Shown: piece by piece, positions 1 to 10,554 of the stretch | Position numbering within the stretch: position 1 is the first letter of the stretch | How the letters are laid out: the number at the start of each line of letters is the position of its first letter | Source of the DNA: Phytoseiulus persimilis | Taxonomy: Eukaryota; Arthropoda; Arachnida; Mesostigmata; Phytoseiidae | DNA: 64,000 nucleotides | NCBI GenBank assembly: GCA_037576195.1 | Contig: CM075103.1 | Location: 23,622,001-23,686,000 of the forward strand | Reading direction: 5' to 3' | Notes under the pieces: generated by a model | Seen by the model: the letters and a program-made list of their open reading frames with translations, nothing else | Told to the model about the DNA's origin: nothing | Database searches by the model: none | Translations under genes and position numbers: made by a program

Positions 1-141
1 CAAGAAAGATGATCATGTCCTGGATGAGGAACATTCAAAGATTCTACAGGTCTGTGATGGTAATCGTAACTTCATTGCGTGAAGAGTAAATTTTCAATTT
101 GAACAATGAGAGGGTCATTTATTTTACTATGAATTAAATAT
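1..141. other. AT-rich non-coding edge, possible 3' end of minus-strand copia
   Basis: No gene is visible. The stretch lies just downstream of the membrane-protein ORF and pol of the minus-strand copia element, where its 3' LTR would be expected. On the minus strand there is an AATAAA-like signal near 117-124. No second LTR copy exists in the window, so the LTR cannot be confirmed. Confidence 0.3.
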
Positions 142-654
142 TCATAACAGTTGAGCTGTATGGAGATTCAGGGCTTGGTTCCTCTCTCGAATCTGGTGGC
201 TGTTCTGTTTCAAGCGCTGATACGCACGTCGGCGTAAAATCTGAGTTGTGCAAGCGAACAAGCTGTACATCACATGGAACAGTACAAGTACAGTCAACAT
301 GCCTGCATATAGATGAATGAAATCCAGTCCATTCGCTGGAGCTGGGACTGGCTGAGGTGGCCCGCTGTGGGTAAAGTTGTAATAGTCTATCCAGATGTCT
401 GATCCACCCTGAACTTTTCCGTCTGGATGCATACACACAACCCTAGGTGATGCTAATTCCCTACATGCATCGTTCGAGTCAATGCAATCTACCGGGAAAA
501 TTTCTGGATTACGTTCGTATAATGTGCATGGTTGTTTCAGTCGGATGCAGATGGGCGTGCAATCTTTAGCGTATTCGAAGTACGCGGCGACCTTGGTCGC
601 CATCATGATTGTGATCATGAACATCTTCAGTTGCATCTTTTCTGTAACCGGCAA
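142..654 (-). CDS. Small type I membrane protein encoded after copia pol
   Basis: This 170-residue ORF overlaps the end of the copia pol frame by 89 bases in another frame. A hydrophobic start (about residues 7-25, MKMFMITIMMA-like) looks like a signal peptide. It is followed by an ectodomain of ~85 residues with seven cysteines (CTPIC, PC, DC, AC, VVC spacing) and one NFT glycosylation site. A strong membrane segment lies at about 110-133 (LYAGMLTVLVLFHVMY). A basic tail follows, with RRRAYQR and RERNQ. I do not recognise a family. Its position after pol suggests a third ORF of the element, possibly env-like, but this is inference from topology and place only. A captured host gene fragment is the alternative. 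No stop interrupts it. Confidence 0.55.
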   Translation of the reverse strand: MPVTEKMQLKMFMITIMMATKVAAYFEYAKDCTPICIRLKQPCTLYERNPEIFPVDCIDSNDACRELASPRVVCMHPDGKVQGGSDIWIDYYNFTHSGPPQPVPAPANGLDFIHLYAGMLTVLVLFHVMYSLFACTTQILRRRAYQRLKQNSHQIRERNQALNLHTAQLL

Positions 655-3264
655 GATTTCGTAAGCGGACGAATTGAGTTTCTGGTAGGGCTTTCGTTCC
701 CAAATCAGATATATTCAACTCTGAAGGGCAATGGATTATCTTGAAATCTCCATTTTCAATCTTTTCTCTCAGCCAGAACTCACGAGTCTCAATGTGCTTG
801 GAACGCCGTGTTACCTGGTTCTCGGTGAGAAGCTTGATACAGGCGGTGTTGTCCACTCGTAGTATCGGTGTGATTGGATACCCAATCTCTCTGAGCAGCC
901 TAGCTAGCCATAAGCATGACTTTCCCATTTCGCTACAGGCCAAGATTTCACTCTCCATTGAAGAGAGGGAAACACAGCTCTGGCGTCTGGATGACCAGAT
1001 CACGCCTGCTCCACCGATCATAATGAAAGATCCGCTGGTGCTTCTTCTTGTTGATCGACATCCACTCCAGTCAGCATCGCAATACGCATTGATACCGTCT
1101 GAGATGTCTCCGGTATACATGGGTCCTAATGTTTTGGTGCCTGTGAGACATCTCAATACTCGAAGACCAATTTCCCAAAGATGCTTGGTTGGTGCTGCTA
1201 AGTAGCGCGATAGAAACTCAACCGAATAACTGATGTCTCCGCGGCAAGCCACCGAGGCGAACATCAATCCCCCTACTAATTCTCTGTACTTTAAGTTCAG
1301 ATCAATCTTTCCTTCAAATGCAGTTTTTGATGTTGCATCAATGGGGGTGGCAATGGTTTTACAGTTCTGCATTTGGAATCTATCAAGTAGCTCATTTATG
1401 TACCGAGCTTGATTGATCCTGATTGTTCCTCTGTCTGGGGAAACAATGATTCTCAATCCCAAAAGGAACTCCAATTGCTTGGATGTCATTTCAAAGGTTT
1501 TCTCAAGTTCTTTTATGATCTCTTTGTTCAGTTGCTCGCTCTTTGAGGCTATAAGGCAATCATCTACATAGACGAGAACAAAGGCTCTTTTGGGGGGGTT
1601 TGAGAAGTACAGGCATGGATCTTGTGAACTTTGAGTGAGTTTAACTGCTTTCATTTTAAGCAAGGTGTCACTCAGCTTTTTGTTAAAACATCTTGAGGCC
1701 TGTGCAGTTCCATAGCATGCCTTCTTTAGTTCACAAATTCTCTTGGTTCCATCTCCGAACCCATCCGGTTGTCGCATATAGAGTTTGCGATCTAACGGAG
1801 CTGTCAGGAAGGCTGTGCAAACATCAGCCTGAACCAAGAAAAGCCTCTCACATGCCGAGATAGACAATATAGTTCTAATTGTCTCAAAACTCGCTGTGGG
1901 GCTGAATAGGCTTCCATATTCAATTCCAGGGCGCTGTTGACACCCTCGGACAACAAGACGAGCTTTCCTTTTGATAAGTTTTCCATCTTTATCCTTTTTT
2001 AAAGAAAATACCCATCTGTTTGACAGAACATGCTGTCCCGGAGCAGGGTCTACTAATCTATAGACCTCATTCGTTCTGAATGATTCAAGCTCTAATGCCA
2101 TTGCAGCATACCATTCATTTTTGAATCTAGAGCGATTCACATCATTCAGGTTCAGTGGCACGCTGGCCTCTTGCTCCATAGAACTATTCAATGTAGATGG
2201 AAAACCACAGGAAGCAGCATTGGCTTCACCTGCTTGATATCTATCTGGTTTTCTCCTAATTCTCTTACTAGTTCTACTTCCCTCGGTTTGTCCTTCCGTC
2301 GCTGCCGGTACTCTATTTGATGAACTGCGCAGTCCGTATTCTTGGGCAGGCGGGCTCGTGATGACCGAATCTTGTTCGGGAGCTATACCAAGCTCTTTGT
2401 CCACGAGGCGTTCGCTATCCTTTGTGACTCCAACACCTTCTTCATCATCGGTGGGGTCAGTTGGTTGTTGCTCCTCTTCATCTTCTGGTGGTTCTTCTGT
2501 GGTTGTTGGTTTGTTTTCTTTCGATGGTATCGGAGGAAATTTGTTCCTATCATCTTGTAGTGGTGCTGGTTCCTTCACTACGATGTCTGGGATACGATGC
2601 ACTTTGGTGGTTCCTTTTTCTAAGACGCGATAGCTGAGTCCGTCATCATCTATCCCTACGATTATACCAGGGATAGCTCTCTTATCCAGTTTGCCCTTTG
2701 TTGGATTGATGTTGTAGAACCAACAACGAGTGCCGAAACGACGTACCCTTCCTAGGTATGGTTTGTGACCAGTGATGATTTCGAAGGGTGTCTTCTCTTC
2801 TGGTGATATGATTTTGATGGTGTTGAGACAAAACGTACCAAATGAAACGGCCTCAGCCCAAGCTGCCTTGCTTAGGTCACTATCGATGATCATTGTCCTT
2901 GCAAGATCAAGAAGAGATCGATTCAGTCTCTCAGAAACCCCGTTATGCATCGGAGTCCGCGGAGCCGAATAAGAGTAGTCACAACCCGTTGAACGAAGGT
3001 AGGTTTGGAGCCTCTTATTCTGGAATTCGGATCCTCCATCTGAATGCAGGTGATATACCTGTTGTCCGGTTCTTGATTTAAACCACTTTGTGAAATCCAC
3101 GATTCGATCATAGACCTCTGTTTTATCACGGATGAAGTACGTTTTTCTAAAACGACTCTTGTCATCAGTCAATGTGATAAAAGCAGTATGTCTACCATGA
3201 GAGGGTACGCTTACAAAGCATGTGTCGCTATGTATCCACCCGATACGAGGGAAAATCGAGCCAA
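566..3264 (-). pseudogene. Ty1/copia pol, 5'-truncated (integrase-RT-RNase H)
   Basis: The frame stays open from the plus-copia LTR junction at 3264 down to the stop at 566. It begins in the integrase catalytic core just before the first metal-binding Asp (IHSDTC). The second Asp lies in HSDGGSEF and the Glu in NGVSERLNR. A long acidic linker (EEPPEDEEEQQPTDPTDDEE) follows, then reverse transcriptase with KARLVVRG, ADVCTAFL and the catalytic YVDD at 1558-1572. RNase H ends the protein with DADWSGC, MESE, VDNTACIKLL and RRSKHIETREFWLRE. Gag, protease and the integrase zinc domain are absent, so the copy cannot be autonomous. The remaining frame has no stop or frameshift, which points to a recent truncation. 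Its distance from the plus-strand copia shows a different family. Confidence 0.9.
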
Positions 3265-3384
3265 ATAGTATATATAGAGGTGTGGAAATGAAATATTATT
3301 TTGCTTCGTTCCACCACTAGTCCACGTGTGCTTAGTCTCTCACTCTGTCTGGCCAGTTACCATCTAGGATTGGGTAACTCATCA
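3265..3384 (+). repeat. Truncated 5' LTR of plus-strand copia
   Basis: It matches 7509-7628 of the 3' LTR and ends in the same CATCA. The first 50 bp of the LTR, including its TGTTGAG start, are absent. Confidence 0.9.
3269..3276 (+). promoter_or_regulatory. TATA box of copia LTR
   Basis: TATATATA within AGTATATATAGAGG. The same site is at 7513-7520 in the 3' LTR. It lies about 110 bp before the LTR end, a sensible place for the LTR promoter to start genomic RNA. Confidence 0.6.
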
Positions 3385-3398
3385 GGTTATGGGCCCAG
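3385..3398 (+). other. Primer binding site, internal initiator-tRNA type
   Basis: GGTTATGGGCCCAG follows the LTR end directly. It is complementary to the anticodon stem-loop region (CUGGGCCCAUAACC) of eukaryotic initiator tRNA-Met. Drosophila copia is known to prime from this internal half-tRNA. The match supports true copia-type priming. Confidence 0.8.
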
Positions 3399-6300
3399 AA
3401 CACCCGAAGGGGAAAGAAGGTGATTACCAAGAAGTAGTTTTCGAGGACGATTCAGAAGAAGCTCACGTGAGGAGAACGGTGGACATGTCACAGGTCGAGA
3501 CCGTGGCGTCGCCTGTCGCAGGAGTCGTACAGAACGTTGCAGTGCCAAGTTCGTTCGAGAAATTGAAAGGAGCATGCAACTACCTTGACTGGAAGTTCGC
3601 CATGGAGGCGCATTTGTTCAATTGCGATCTGTGGGATTTCGTTGAAGGCACAAGGACAAACGAGCGTCAGGGAAAAAGGGCGAAAGGAGCCATCGTGTCA
3701 GGTATCATGAGCAATCTGTTCTCGTCAATACGGGATAAGAAGACCGGAAAGGAAATCTGGGATGAACTTGAAAAAATGTACCAGCCGAGGGGTCTTTACA
3801 GAGAAGTAGCTTTGCTAGATGAACTGACGAGTGTTCGGTTCAGTGACTGTGAAGGAATGGGAAAGTACCTCAACAGGAAGATCAGCGCAGCGCAAAAGCT
3901 CAGGGCCATTGACGGCGATGTTAAAGATCGCTTGTTGGCAGGGCTGATTCTGATGAAGCTACCCGAGGAGTTCAATCCTCTGATTCAGAGCATCTCAGGT
4001 ATTGGTGAAGAGGTCACGACCGAGATGGTGAAAGAAAGGCTGTTGGCTGAGGCCACGCGTCAAGAACTGCAGAAGCAGGAGTCGGCATTGGCAGGTCGCC
4101 AGATACAAAGAGGTGCCGGAGTGACTCACAATCAATCCATGTACAGGAACGGTAGCGGAAATCGCGGTAAATTCGGTCAGAGGTTCCGAGGTACGTGCAG
4201 ACGGTGCCAGAGATTTGGGCATATGGCGAAAGATTGTCAAGTGAGAGTAGAGCGAGGTGGAGAGCGCGGAAATGTCGCCGAGGTGAGGAGCCAGGACATC
4301 GAAAGGGTGTTGTGTTGTTTCGCTGGTGAGTCAGACGATTGGTTCGTGGACTCCGGAGCCAGCGTGCACATGACGAGAAACAAGGAACTCTTCGTCAACT
4401 TTACTACCGACGGTCCGAAAAAGTCAGTCGCCACAGCCAATGGTGAGGTTCTCGAAGCGAAAGGTGTCGGCGATGTTCTACTGAAATTTCGCGTCCAAGG
4501 CAGGTGGTACCTCACCCGCTTGACAGATGTTATTTTCGTTCCTGATTTGAGTGTCAACCTTGTTTCTGTGAAACAACTCAGTCGAAAGGGTTTCACGACT
4601 GTTTTCTGTAATGGAAGATGCGAGATTCGGGACAGGAAAGGTCAGCTGTGTGCGGAGGCAAGCGATGTCAATGGGTTGTACAAACTGAAAAGTTGTACTG
4701 TGAGCGCCTTGGCGATTCCCTCGGTTGAAGCGAATTTCGAACTCTGGCACAAGAGATTAGGTCATCTGAATTACGAAAGCATGAAGAAACTGCCGCAAGG
4801 TCTGGTCAAAGGAGCATCGTTCCAAGTTCCGAAGACTTTGCCTGTGTGCGGTGCTTGCGCCGAAGGGAAGAAGAGTAGAGCACCATTCCATCGCTCAGAG
4901 TCGCAGTCGAGAGAGAAGCTAGAGTTGGTGCATAGCGATGTGTGCGGACCAATGAATGTGCCGAGCGTTAGTGGTTGCCGCTACTTCTTGACTTTCGTTG
5001 ATGATAAAACAAAGATGACTTTTGTGTACTTCATGAAGGCCAAGAGTGAGGTTTTCGAACATTTCAAGAACTTCATCATATTTGCTGAGCGCAACTCAGG
5101 TAGCAAACTGAAAACGATTCGAAGTGACAACGGTACCGAGTACGTGAACGGTCGTATGGCGACGTACTTGCGAGAAAGAGGCATTCGGCACGAGATGAGT
5201 GTTCCGTTTTCGCCAGCTCAGAATGGGGTGGCGGAACGGGCACAGCGTACACTCACGGAGAAAGCGAGAGCGATGTTGGCGAACTCGAGACTCAAGTCAG
5301 TTTTCTGGGCGGAAGCGGTCAAGACAGCTTGTAGGCTGAAGAACCTCAGTCCAACCTCAAAGTTGCGAGACCAGACCCCAGTAGAGGCATGGACGGGAAG
5401 GAAGCCGGATTTGAGTTTCTTACGTGTGTTTGGATGCTTAGCATACGCTCAGGTCCCGAAACAGCAACGACGGAATTGGGATTACAAAGCCAAAGAGTAT
5501 ATCTTCGTTGGTTATTGTGACATTTCGAAAGCCTACCGCTTGGTCCCGTTCGAGGATATGACAAAGATAGTTCGAAGCCGAGACGTTACGTTCGACGAAC
5601 ATGCAAGAGCGTCGGAAAGGATGGAGAAGCCGGAAATCTGTGACGAAGGCGAGATTGGTTTCTTCGAGGCAGGTTCGTCTGGCAGCGCAACTCAGGCAGA
5701 CTCAGGCCCAGAGCACAGAGGGGTCTCCGTAAGCTCAGAAACCGAAGAAGCTACCGTAAACCAAGAAACCGGAGGTGAACGAAACGATGTTCGGACCGCA
5801 GCTGAGAATCGATACCCAGAGCGTGAGCGACGCAAACCAGCCTGGATGGAGGATTTTGCATGCGCGTGTGGGCCGAGTTCCACGACAGACCTGGACTGCC
5901 CATTGACTGTTGCGGAAGCAATGTCCAGATCGGATTCAGAGCAATGGAAATCAGCCATGGAGTCTGAGATGAGCGCGCACGCGAAGAACGGGACGTGGGT
6001 CCTCGTAGATCGACCTCCTGGGCGGAGGGTAATAACTTCGAAATGGGTATTCCAGCTCAAACGGGACAAAGACGGACGTGTAACGAAGTACAAAGCAAGA
6101 TTGGTAGGTCGTGGTTGTTCCCAGACGAAGGGAGTCGACTATGACGAAACGTATTCCCCAGTGGTCAAGATCACGACCCTTTGATTCCTATTCGCCACCG
6201 CGGCACAGAAAAGTTGGTCAGTTCATCAGCTAGACGTTGAAACTGCCTACCTCCACGGAAAGCTAGGATCCGAGGAGATTTTCATGGAGCAGCCCGAGCT

Positions 6301-7429
6301 GTTCAAAGTGGAAGAGAAGGTCTGCCTCCTGAAAAGATCTCTATACGGCTTGAAGCAAGCGGGTCGTGTTTGGTTCGAGACGCTGAACAAAACTTTGAAA
6401 ACGCTCGCTCTGACTGAGCTCAAGTCGGACAGGTGTTGCTACTACTTTACTCAGGGCAGTAGTGTAATGGTGTTGACAATCGATGTCGATGATTTTCTGA
6501 TTTTCACTAATGACCAAGAATTGAAGACTAAGCTGGTGGATTGTCTTCAAAAAGTATTCCCGATGAAAGATCTCGGGCCAGCCCAGTACTGCCTTGGTAT
6601 CCGAATCACTATGCATCCTGAGATCAGGACCATTCTCTTGGATCAGAAGGAGAACATCCTTGGAGTTTTGAAGAGATTCGGGCTTTCTGATGCGAAACCC
6701 ACGTCAACGCCTCTGGAAGCAGGCGCAAAGCTTGCCAAGAGAGGTGACCAAGAACCGAAAACTGACGCTCCCTACCGCGAGGCCGTGGGATGCTTGATAC
6801 ACATTTCCCAAGTAACGCGTCCCGACATATGTCATGCGGTAAGCGTGGTCAGTCAGTTCTGCGCCGATCCAAGTGAGGCCCACTGGGCGGCGGTCAAGCG
6901 TATCATGCGTTATTTGAAAGGCACCGTAGATCTAAAACTGAAGTTCGACGGGAACAAGACGAGTGCTATGAAAGGGTTCTCCGACGCAGACTGGGGCGGT
7001 TGCGTTGATTGCAGGAAATCGACCACAGGATACGTTTTCATCGCGGCGGGGGCAAGCATCTCTTGGAACAGCAAGAAACAGCCGACGGTAGCGCTGTCAA
7101 CCACGGAAGCTGAGTACATGGCTTGTTCGGCGGCTTGTCAGGAGATAAAATGGTTGTCGAATTTCGATGAGCTACCCTGCGTGACTGTCGACCGTCCAAT
7201 GATATTGTTTTGCGATAATCAAGGTGCCGTACTGCTCAGCGACAATGATGTCCAACACAAAAGAACGAAACACATAGATTTGCGACATCATTACATCCGG
7301 GAGATGGTTTCGAGCGGTTCTGTAGTAATAAGATATATCCCGACAACCGCGATGACTGCAGACATACTAACGAAAAGTCTCACGCCGGATAAGTTCCTGA
7401 AGTGCAGGAAAGAACTCGGGCTTTCTTAA
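3389..7429 (+). pseudogene. Copia gag-pol polyprotein with one in-frame stop
   Basis: Gag (from ATG 3389, or more likely ATG 3485, because the first lies inside the primer site) has the copia-type gag domain and one zinc knuckle, CRRCQRFGHMAKDC (~residue 270). Protease has DSGAS (~319). Integrase has LWHKRLGHLN and CGACAEGKK, then Asp in HSDVCGP, Asp in RSDNGTEY and Glu in NGVAERA (~515, 577, 611). RT starts near residue 890 and is cut by TGA at 6182-6184. The same frame then continues open to TAA at 7429 through RT and RNase H (DADWGGC, TTEAEYMA, FCDNQGA, KRTKHIDLRHH). The YxDD box at 6482-6493 reads DVDD, with Asp in place of the conserved Tyr. Gag to pol is one frame, as in copia. Confidence 0.92.
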
Positions 7430-7449
7430 GACAGCAGCAGATCACGAGC

Positions 7450-7458
7450 AAGGGAGGG
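7450..7458 (+). other. Polypurine tract of copia
   Basis: AAGGGAGGG sits immediately before the TGTTGAG start of the 3' LTR, the expected primer for plus-strand synthesis. Confidence 0.7.
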
Positions 7459-7628
7459 TGTTGAGCTGACGTAGCAAAAACTGCTCTTGATCAGTCTTCG
7501 TTATCCAGATAGTATATATAGAGGTGTGGAAATAAAATATTATTTTGCTTCGTTCCACCACTAGTCCACGTGTGCTTAGTCTCTCACTCTGTCTGGCCAG
7601 TTACCATCTAGGATTGGGTAACTCATCA
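7459..7628 (+). repeat. 3' LTR of plus-strand copia
   Basis: A 170-bp LTR from TGTTGAG to CATCA. It contains the TATATATA box at 7513 and an AATAAA signal at 7531-7536. The AATAAA reads ATGAAA in the 5' copy, so the two LTRs differ in their poly(A) signal. Confidence 0.9.
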
Positions 7629-8931
7629 ATGACTGACTCCCAAGTGTGGAGTTGGGAAGCTTCCGAGACTCCCGCAGGGTCGCTCGCCCAGAGTTTCTCC
7701 AACACATGACCCAACCCGATCTACTCCAAGAGAATGATTCAACTCGGATTTGTATTGCTCTCTCGGGTTGAGTTGTTATCTTGTCCATGGGAGACTACAA
7801 CTTGTGAGCATTGGACCCACACTATGACTGACTCCCAAGTGTGGACTCAGAAATATTCCGAGACTCCGTCAGGGTCGCTCGCCCAGAGATTTTCGAACAC
7901 ATATCCTAACCCGACCTACTCCAAGAGTATGAATCAACTCGGATTTGTATTGCTCTCCCGGGTTGAGTTGTTCTCTTGTATATTTGAGACTACGACTTGT
8001 GACTATTGGACCTACACTATGAATGACTCTCAAGTGTGGACTCAGAAGATTCCGAGACCCTGGCAGGGTCGCTCGCCTAGACTTTTCCTGACACCGAACC
8101 TAACCCGACCTACCCGAAGAGAATGATTCAACTCGGATTTGTATCGCTCTCTTGAGTTGAGTTGTTCCCTTGTCTATTGGAGACTACGACTTGTGGCTAT
8201 TGGACCCCTACTAAGACTGACTCCCGAATGTTGACTTGAAGAAAATCCCCACCGCGGCCCTACGGTTCGACTCCGAATCGACTTGCTATCGATATGTTAG
8301 CTTGTTTGCCGATGTCCAGTCTTTTCAAGGTTGGACTCGAAAAGATTCCGAGACTCCGGCAGGGTCGCTCGCCCAGAGTTCTTCTAACACATATCCTAAC
8401 CCGACCTACTCCAAGAGGATGAATCAACTCGGATTTGTATTGCTCTCTCGGGTTGAGTTGTTCTCTTGTCCATAGGATACTACAACTTGTGAGTATTGGA
8501 CCTACACTATGACTGACTCCCAAGTGTGGACTCAGAAAGATTCTGAGATTCTGGCAGGGTCGCTCGCCCAGAGTTTTCCTGACACCAAACCTAACCGACC
8601 AACTCCAAGACGCTGAATCAACTGGGATTTGTGTTGCTCTCTCGGGTTGAGTTGTTCTCTTGTCTATTGGAGACTGCGACTTGTGGCTATTGGACCCCCA
8701 CTATGACTGACTCCCAAGTGTGGACTCAGAAATATTCCGAGACTCTGGCAGGGTCGCTCGCCCAGAGTTTTTCTAACACCCAACCTAACCCGACCTACTC
8801 CAAGACGATGAAATAACTCGGATTCGTGTTGCTCTCTCGGGTTGAGTTTTGAGTTGTTCTCTTGTATATTTGAGCCTACGACTTGTGACTATTGGACCTA
8901 CACTGAGACTGAGTCCCAAGTGTGGACTTGA
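7629..8931 (+). repeat. ~195-bp satellite, block 1 (about 6.5 units)
   Basis: Diverged tandem copies are marked by GACTGACTCCCAAGTGTGGA, TCGCTCGCCCAGAGTTTT, GACCTACTCCAAGA and CTCTCGGGTTGAGTTGTTC. One unit, near 8220-8340, carries the ~110-bp alternative module (CCGCGGCCCTACGG through TTGGACTCG) also seen in block 2. The block starts at the last base of the copia 3' LTR and ends in an A run at 8932-8941. The same satellite fills 49.6-60.5 kb. Short ORFs across it are not genes. Confidence 0.9.
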
Positions 8932-9862
8932 AAAAAAAAACCAGGAACGGTTCATCCACGGGTTGAACCGGGGCGCAGAAATGCGAACAACCTAGCGTCA
9001 AGCCGGGAGACAGACAAAATTCGTCGATTATTGAATTGAAAAGTACGGTGGATTGGTTTTGGAACACCTACCAAAAAACGAGACGACGATTTTTTTGTTG
9101 GGGGGTGCCCCACCCCCTCGAGAGGGGGAAACGCTTCAGCACATTGAGATTTCTTATCAATGGCGGTTGCATGTGTCCAATATTTCTCGAGTGCTTCCGC
9201 CCAAAGCCCCCCTGAATTTGTTTTTGACGGTCTTATCTTCAGTGCTCCGGAACGGTGACGGGCATTCATCAAATTATCACGCTAAGGTTAGAAGGTCGCT
9301 TAGAATTTGGTCAGGAAAGTGAATACCGGGTTTTGATGACTGAAGTAGCTTATGTGTGTGTCACAGTAGCAATCTTGGATGCCTCTCGAGAATATGATAT
9401 CGATGCATGTCCGGCCACGTGTTGTCGATATCTCAGGATCGGTCATTAGTTCAAGATTTTCAAATTGATTTCGCATAAATTAGATATTTTGCTCCTTTCT
9501 GAGGGGTCTTTCAGGTTCCAATCGAAACCACCGCATAGAATCAGTGAAGTTCTCTGGTTTTGTACACCAGGGGACAGAACATATTTCAGTAGAAACTCTT
9601 CAATGAGTTCGAACGATGTTCCCGGGTTTATAGATACACACTATCACAAGGACGGTTAGTTGGTTACAGGTAGTATTTAACAGGCACAAATGTCACCAGG
9701 ATATTCATCAATGAGATCTGGTGTAATTGTGGGAGTGCTTGCGTAGGTGCTCCTCTGCGTTCGTGAATAGCAACTTCACCTGTCGACCACGGGGTCGAAC
9801 GTGGACCCCCTGAGCGACTTCGTTGAAGTTTATGGCCGTGCCCCAGGGGGTCGATCACCGAC
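8932..9862. other. No gene seen
   Basis: The stretch begins with a run of ten A and contains a G/C-rich inverted stretch near 9099-9128 (GGGGTGCCCCACCCCC then GAGAGGGGG). The open frames are short, overlapping and show no domain. The rest is ordinary intermediate-GC sequence without internal repeats that I can see. Confidence 0.5.
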
Positions 9863-10030
9863 CATCGATTTTTCGGAGCGATTCCGGGACCAATCAGACC
9901 TTCACTTTCAAAGTCTGGAGGGGTGCTTCCGGGACCGATCTGATCATTACTTTCCCAGATCTGAGGGGTGATTCCGCGACCGATCTGACCATTACTTCCC
10001 AAGTCTGGAGAGGTGATTCCGGGACTAGAC
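9863..10030 (-). repeat. 45-bp minisatellite family, inverted short block
   Basis: About four diverged units read on the minus strand (GGAATCACCCCTC, CAGACTTGG, GTAATGGTCAGAT). They are the same family as the long array in the hAT element. They lie on the far side of the terminal module at 10031-10205. Confidence 0.8.
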
Positions 10031-10207
10031 ATCATTTTCCGTAGTACTGCAAATGAATTCCCGTACCAGCCGGTACAGAAGTTAATTTTTCGTACCCTGG
10101 ATCCGAGGATCCTCACTACTTATGATCGGCTTCGTCTGTCAGTTTGTCCGCATTCCTCCTGGAATACATGGGGGTGATTCCGGCACCAATCTGAGCATAC
10201 TTCTCCA
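10031..10207 (-). repeat. Conserved terminal module of the 45-bp family
   Basis: On the minus strand one unit is followed by CCCATGTATTCCAGGAGGAA, GGACAAACTGACAGACGAAG, CCGATCATAAGTAGTGAGGA and then a GGTACGAAAAATTAA segment. The same module closes the arrays at 25125, 44395 and 48965. It behaves as a fixed end of a minisatellite-bearing repeat rather than random flank. Confidence 0.7.
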
Positions 10208-10554
10208 AGTCCTTTTTTTTTCTGGCGGTAGGGGGAATCCCTCCGGATACAAGAGATGGGACTTACGTCCGTTACCCTAGTTATGAGGTGTGTCCTCTAA
10301 AACCCCTCCCTCCGCCCTTTTGGTGACTGGGCACTCAAGGCAAGCCCTGTATTGTATTACTTCCGGGTCACCAAGGGCCGTCCGCTTCGTCAGTCAGCTC
10401 TCATCTCCCTTTTGTTATCTATTCTCCGTTCTGTCTTGCGGCTAGGGTTCCCTACGGGACCTCAGGCGCAGGCATAATTTGCCTGTTTAGTTCTGCGGTT
10501 CTTCGCATGAGCATGTTCTCCTTTTTTTGAGTATACATCCTATTTTGCGTGAGA

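Larger units (their letters stand above)
3265..7628 (+). mobile_element. Ty1/copia retrotransposon, nearly complete, 5' LTR truncated
   Basis: The element has LTRs, a copia-type primer site, gag-pol and a polypurine tract. The 3' LTR is 170 bp (7459-7628), while only the last 120 bp of the 5' LTR remain (3265-3384). The shared 120 bp differ at one seen position (ATGAAA against ATAAAA), so insertion was recent. The missing 50 bp end exactly where the opposite-strand copia pol begins. No target duplication can therefore be recognised. One internal stop and a changed RT active site make the copy non-autonomous. Confidence 0.92.

Noticed and set aside
2342..2633. Hydrophobic frames opposite copia pol
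   Set aside because: Antisense of the acidic, low-complexity linker of pol.
8876..10116. Possible host exons between satellite and LINE
   Set aside because: Frames are under 150 codons and overlap. The largest covers the 45-bp repeats, and no conserved motif is visible.
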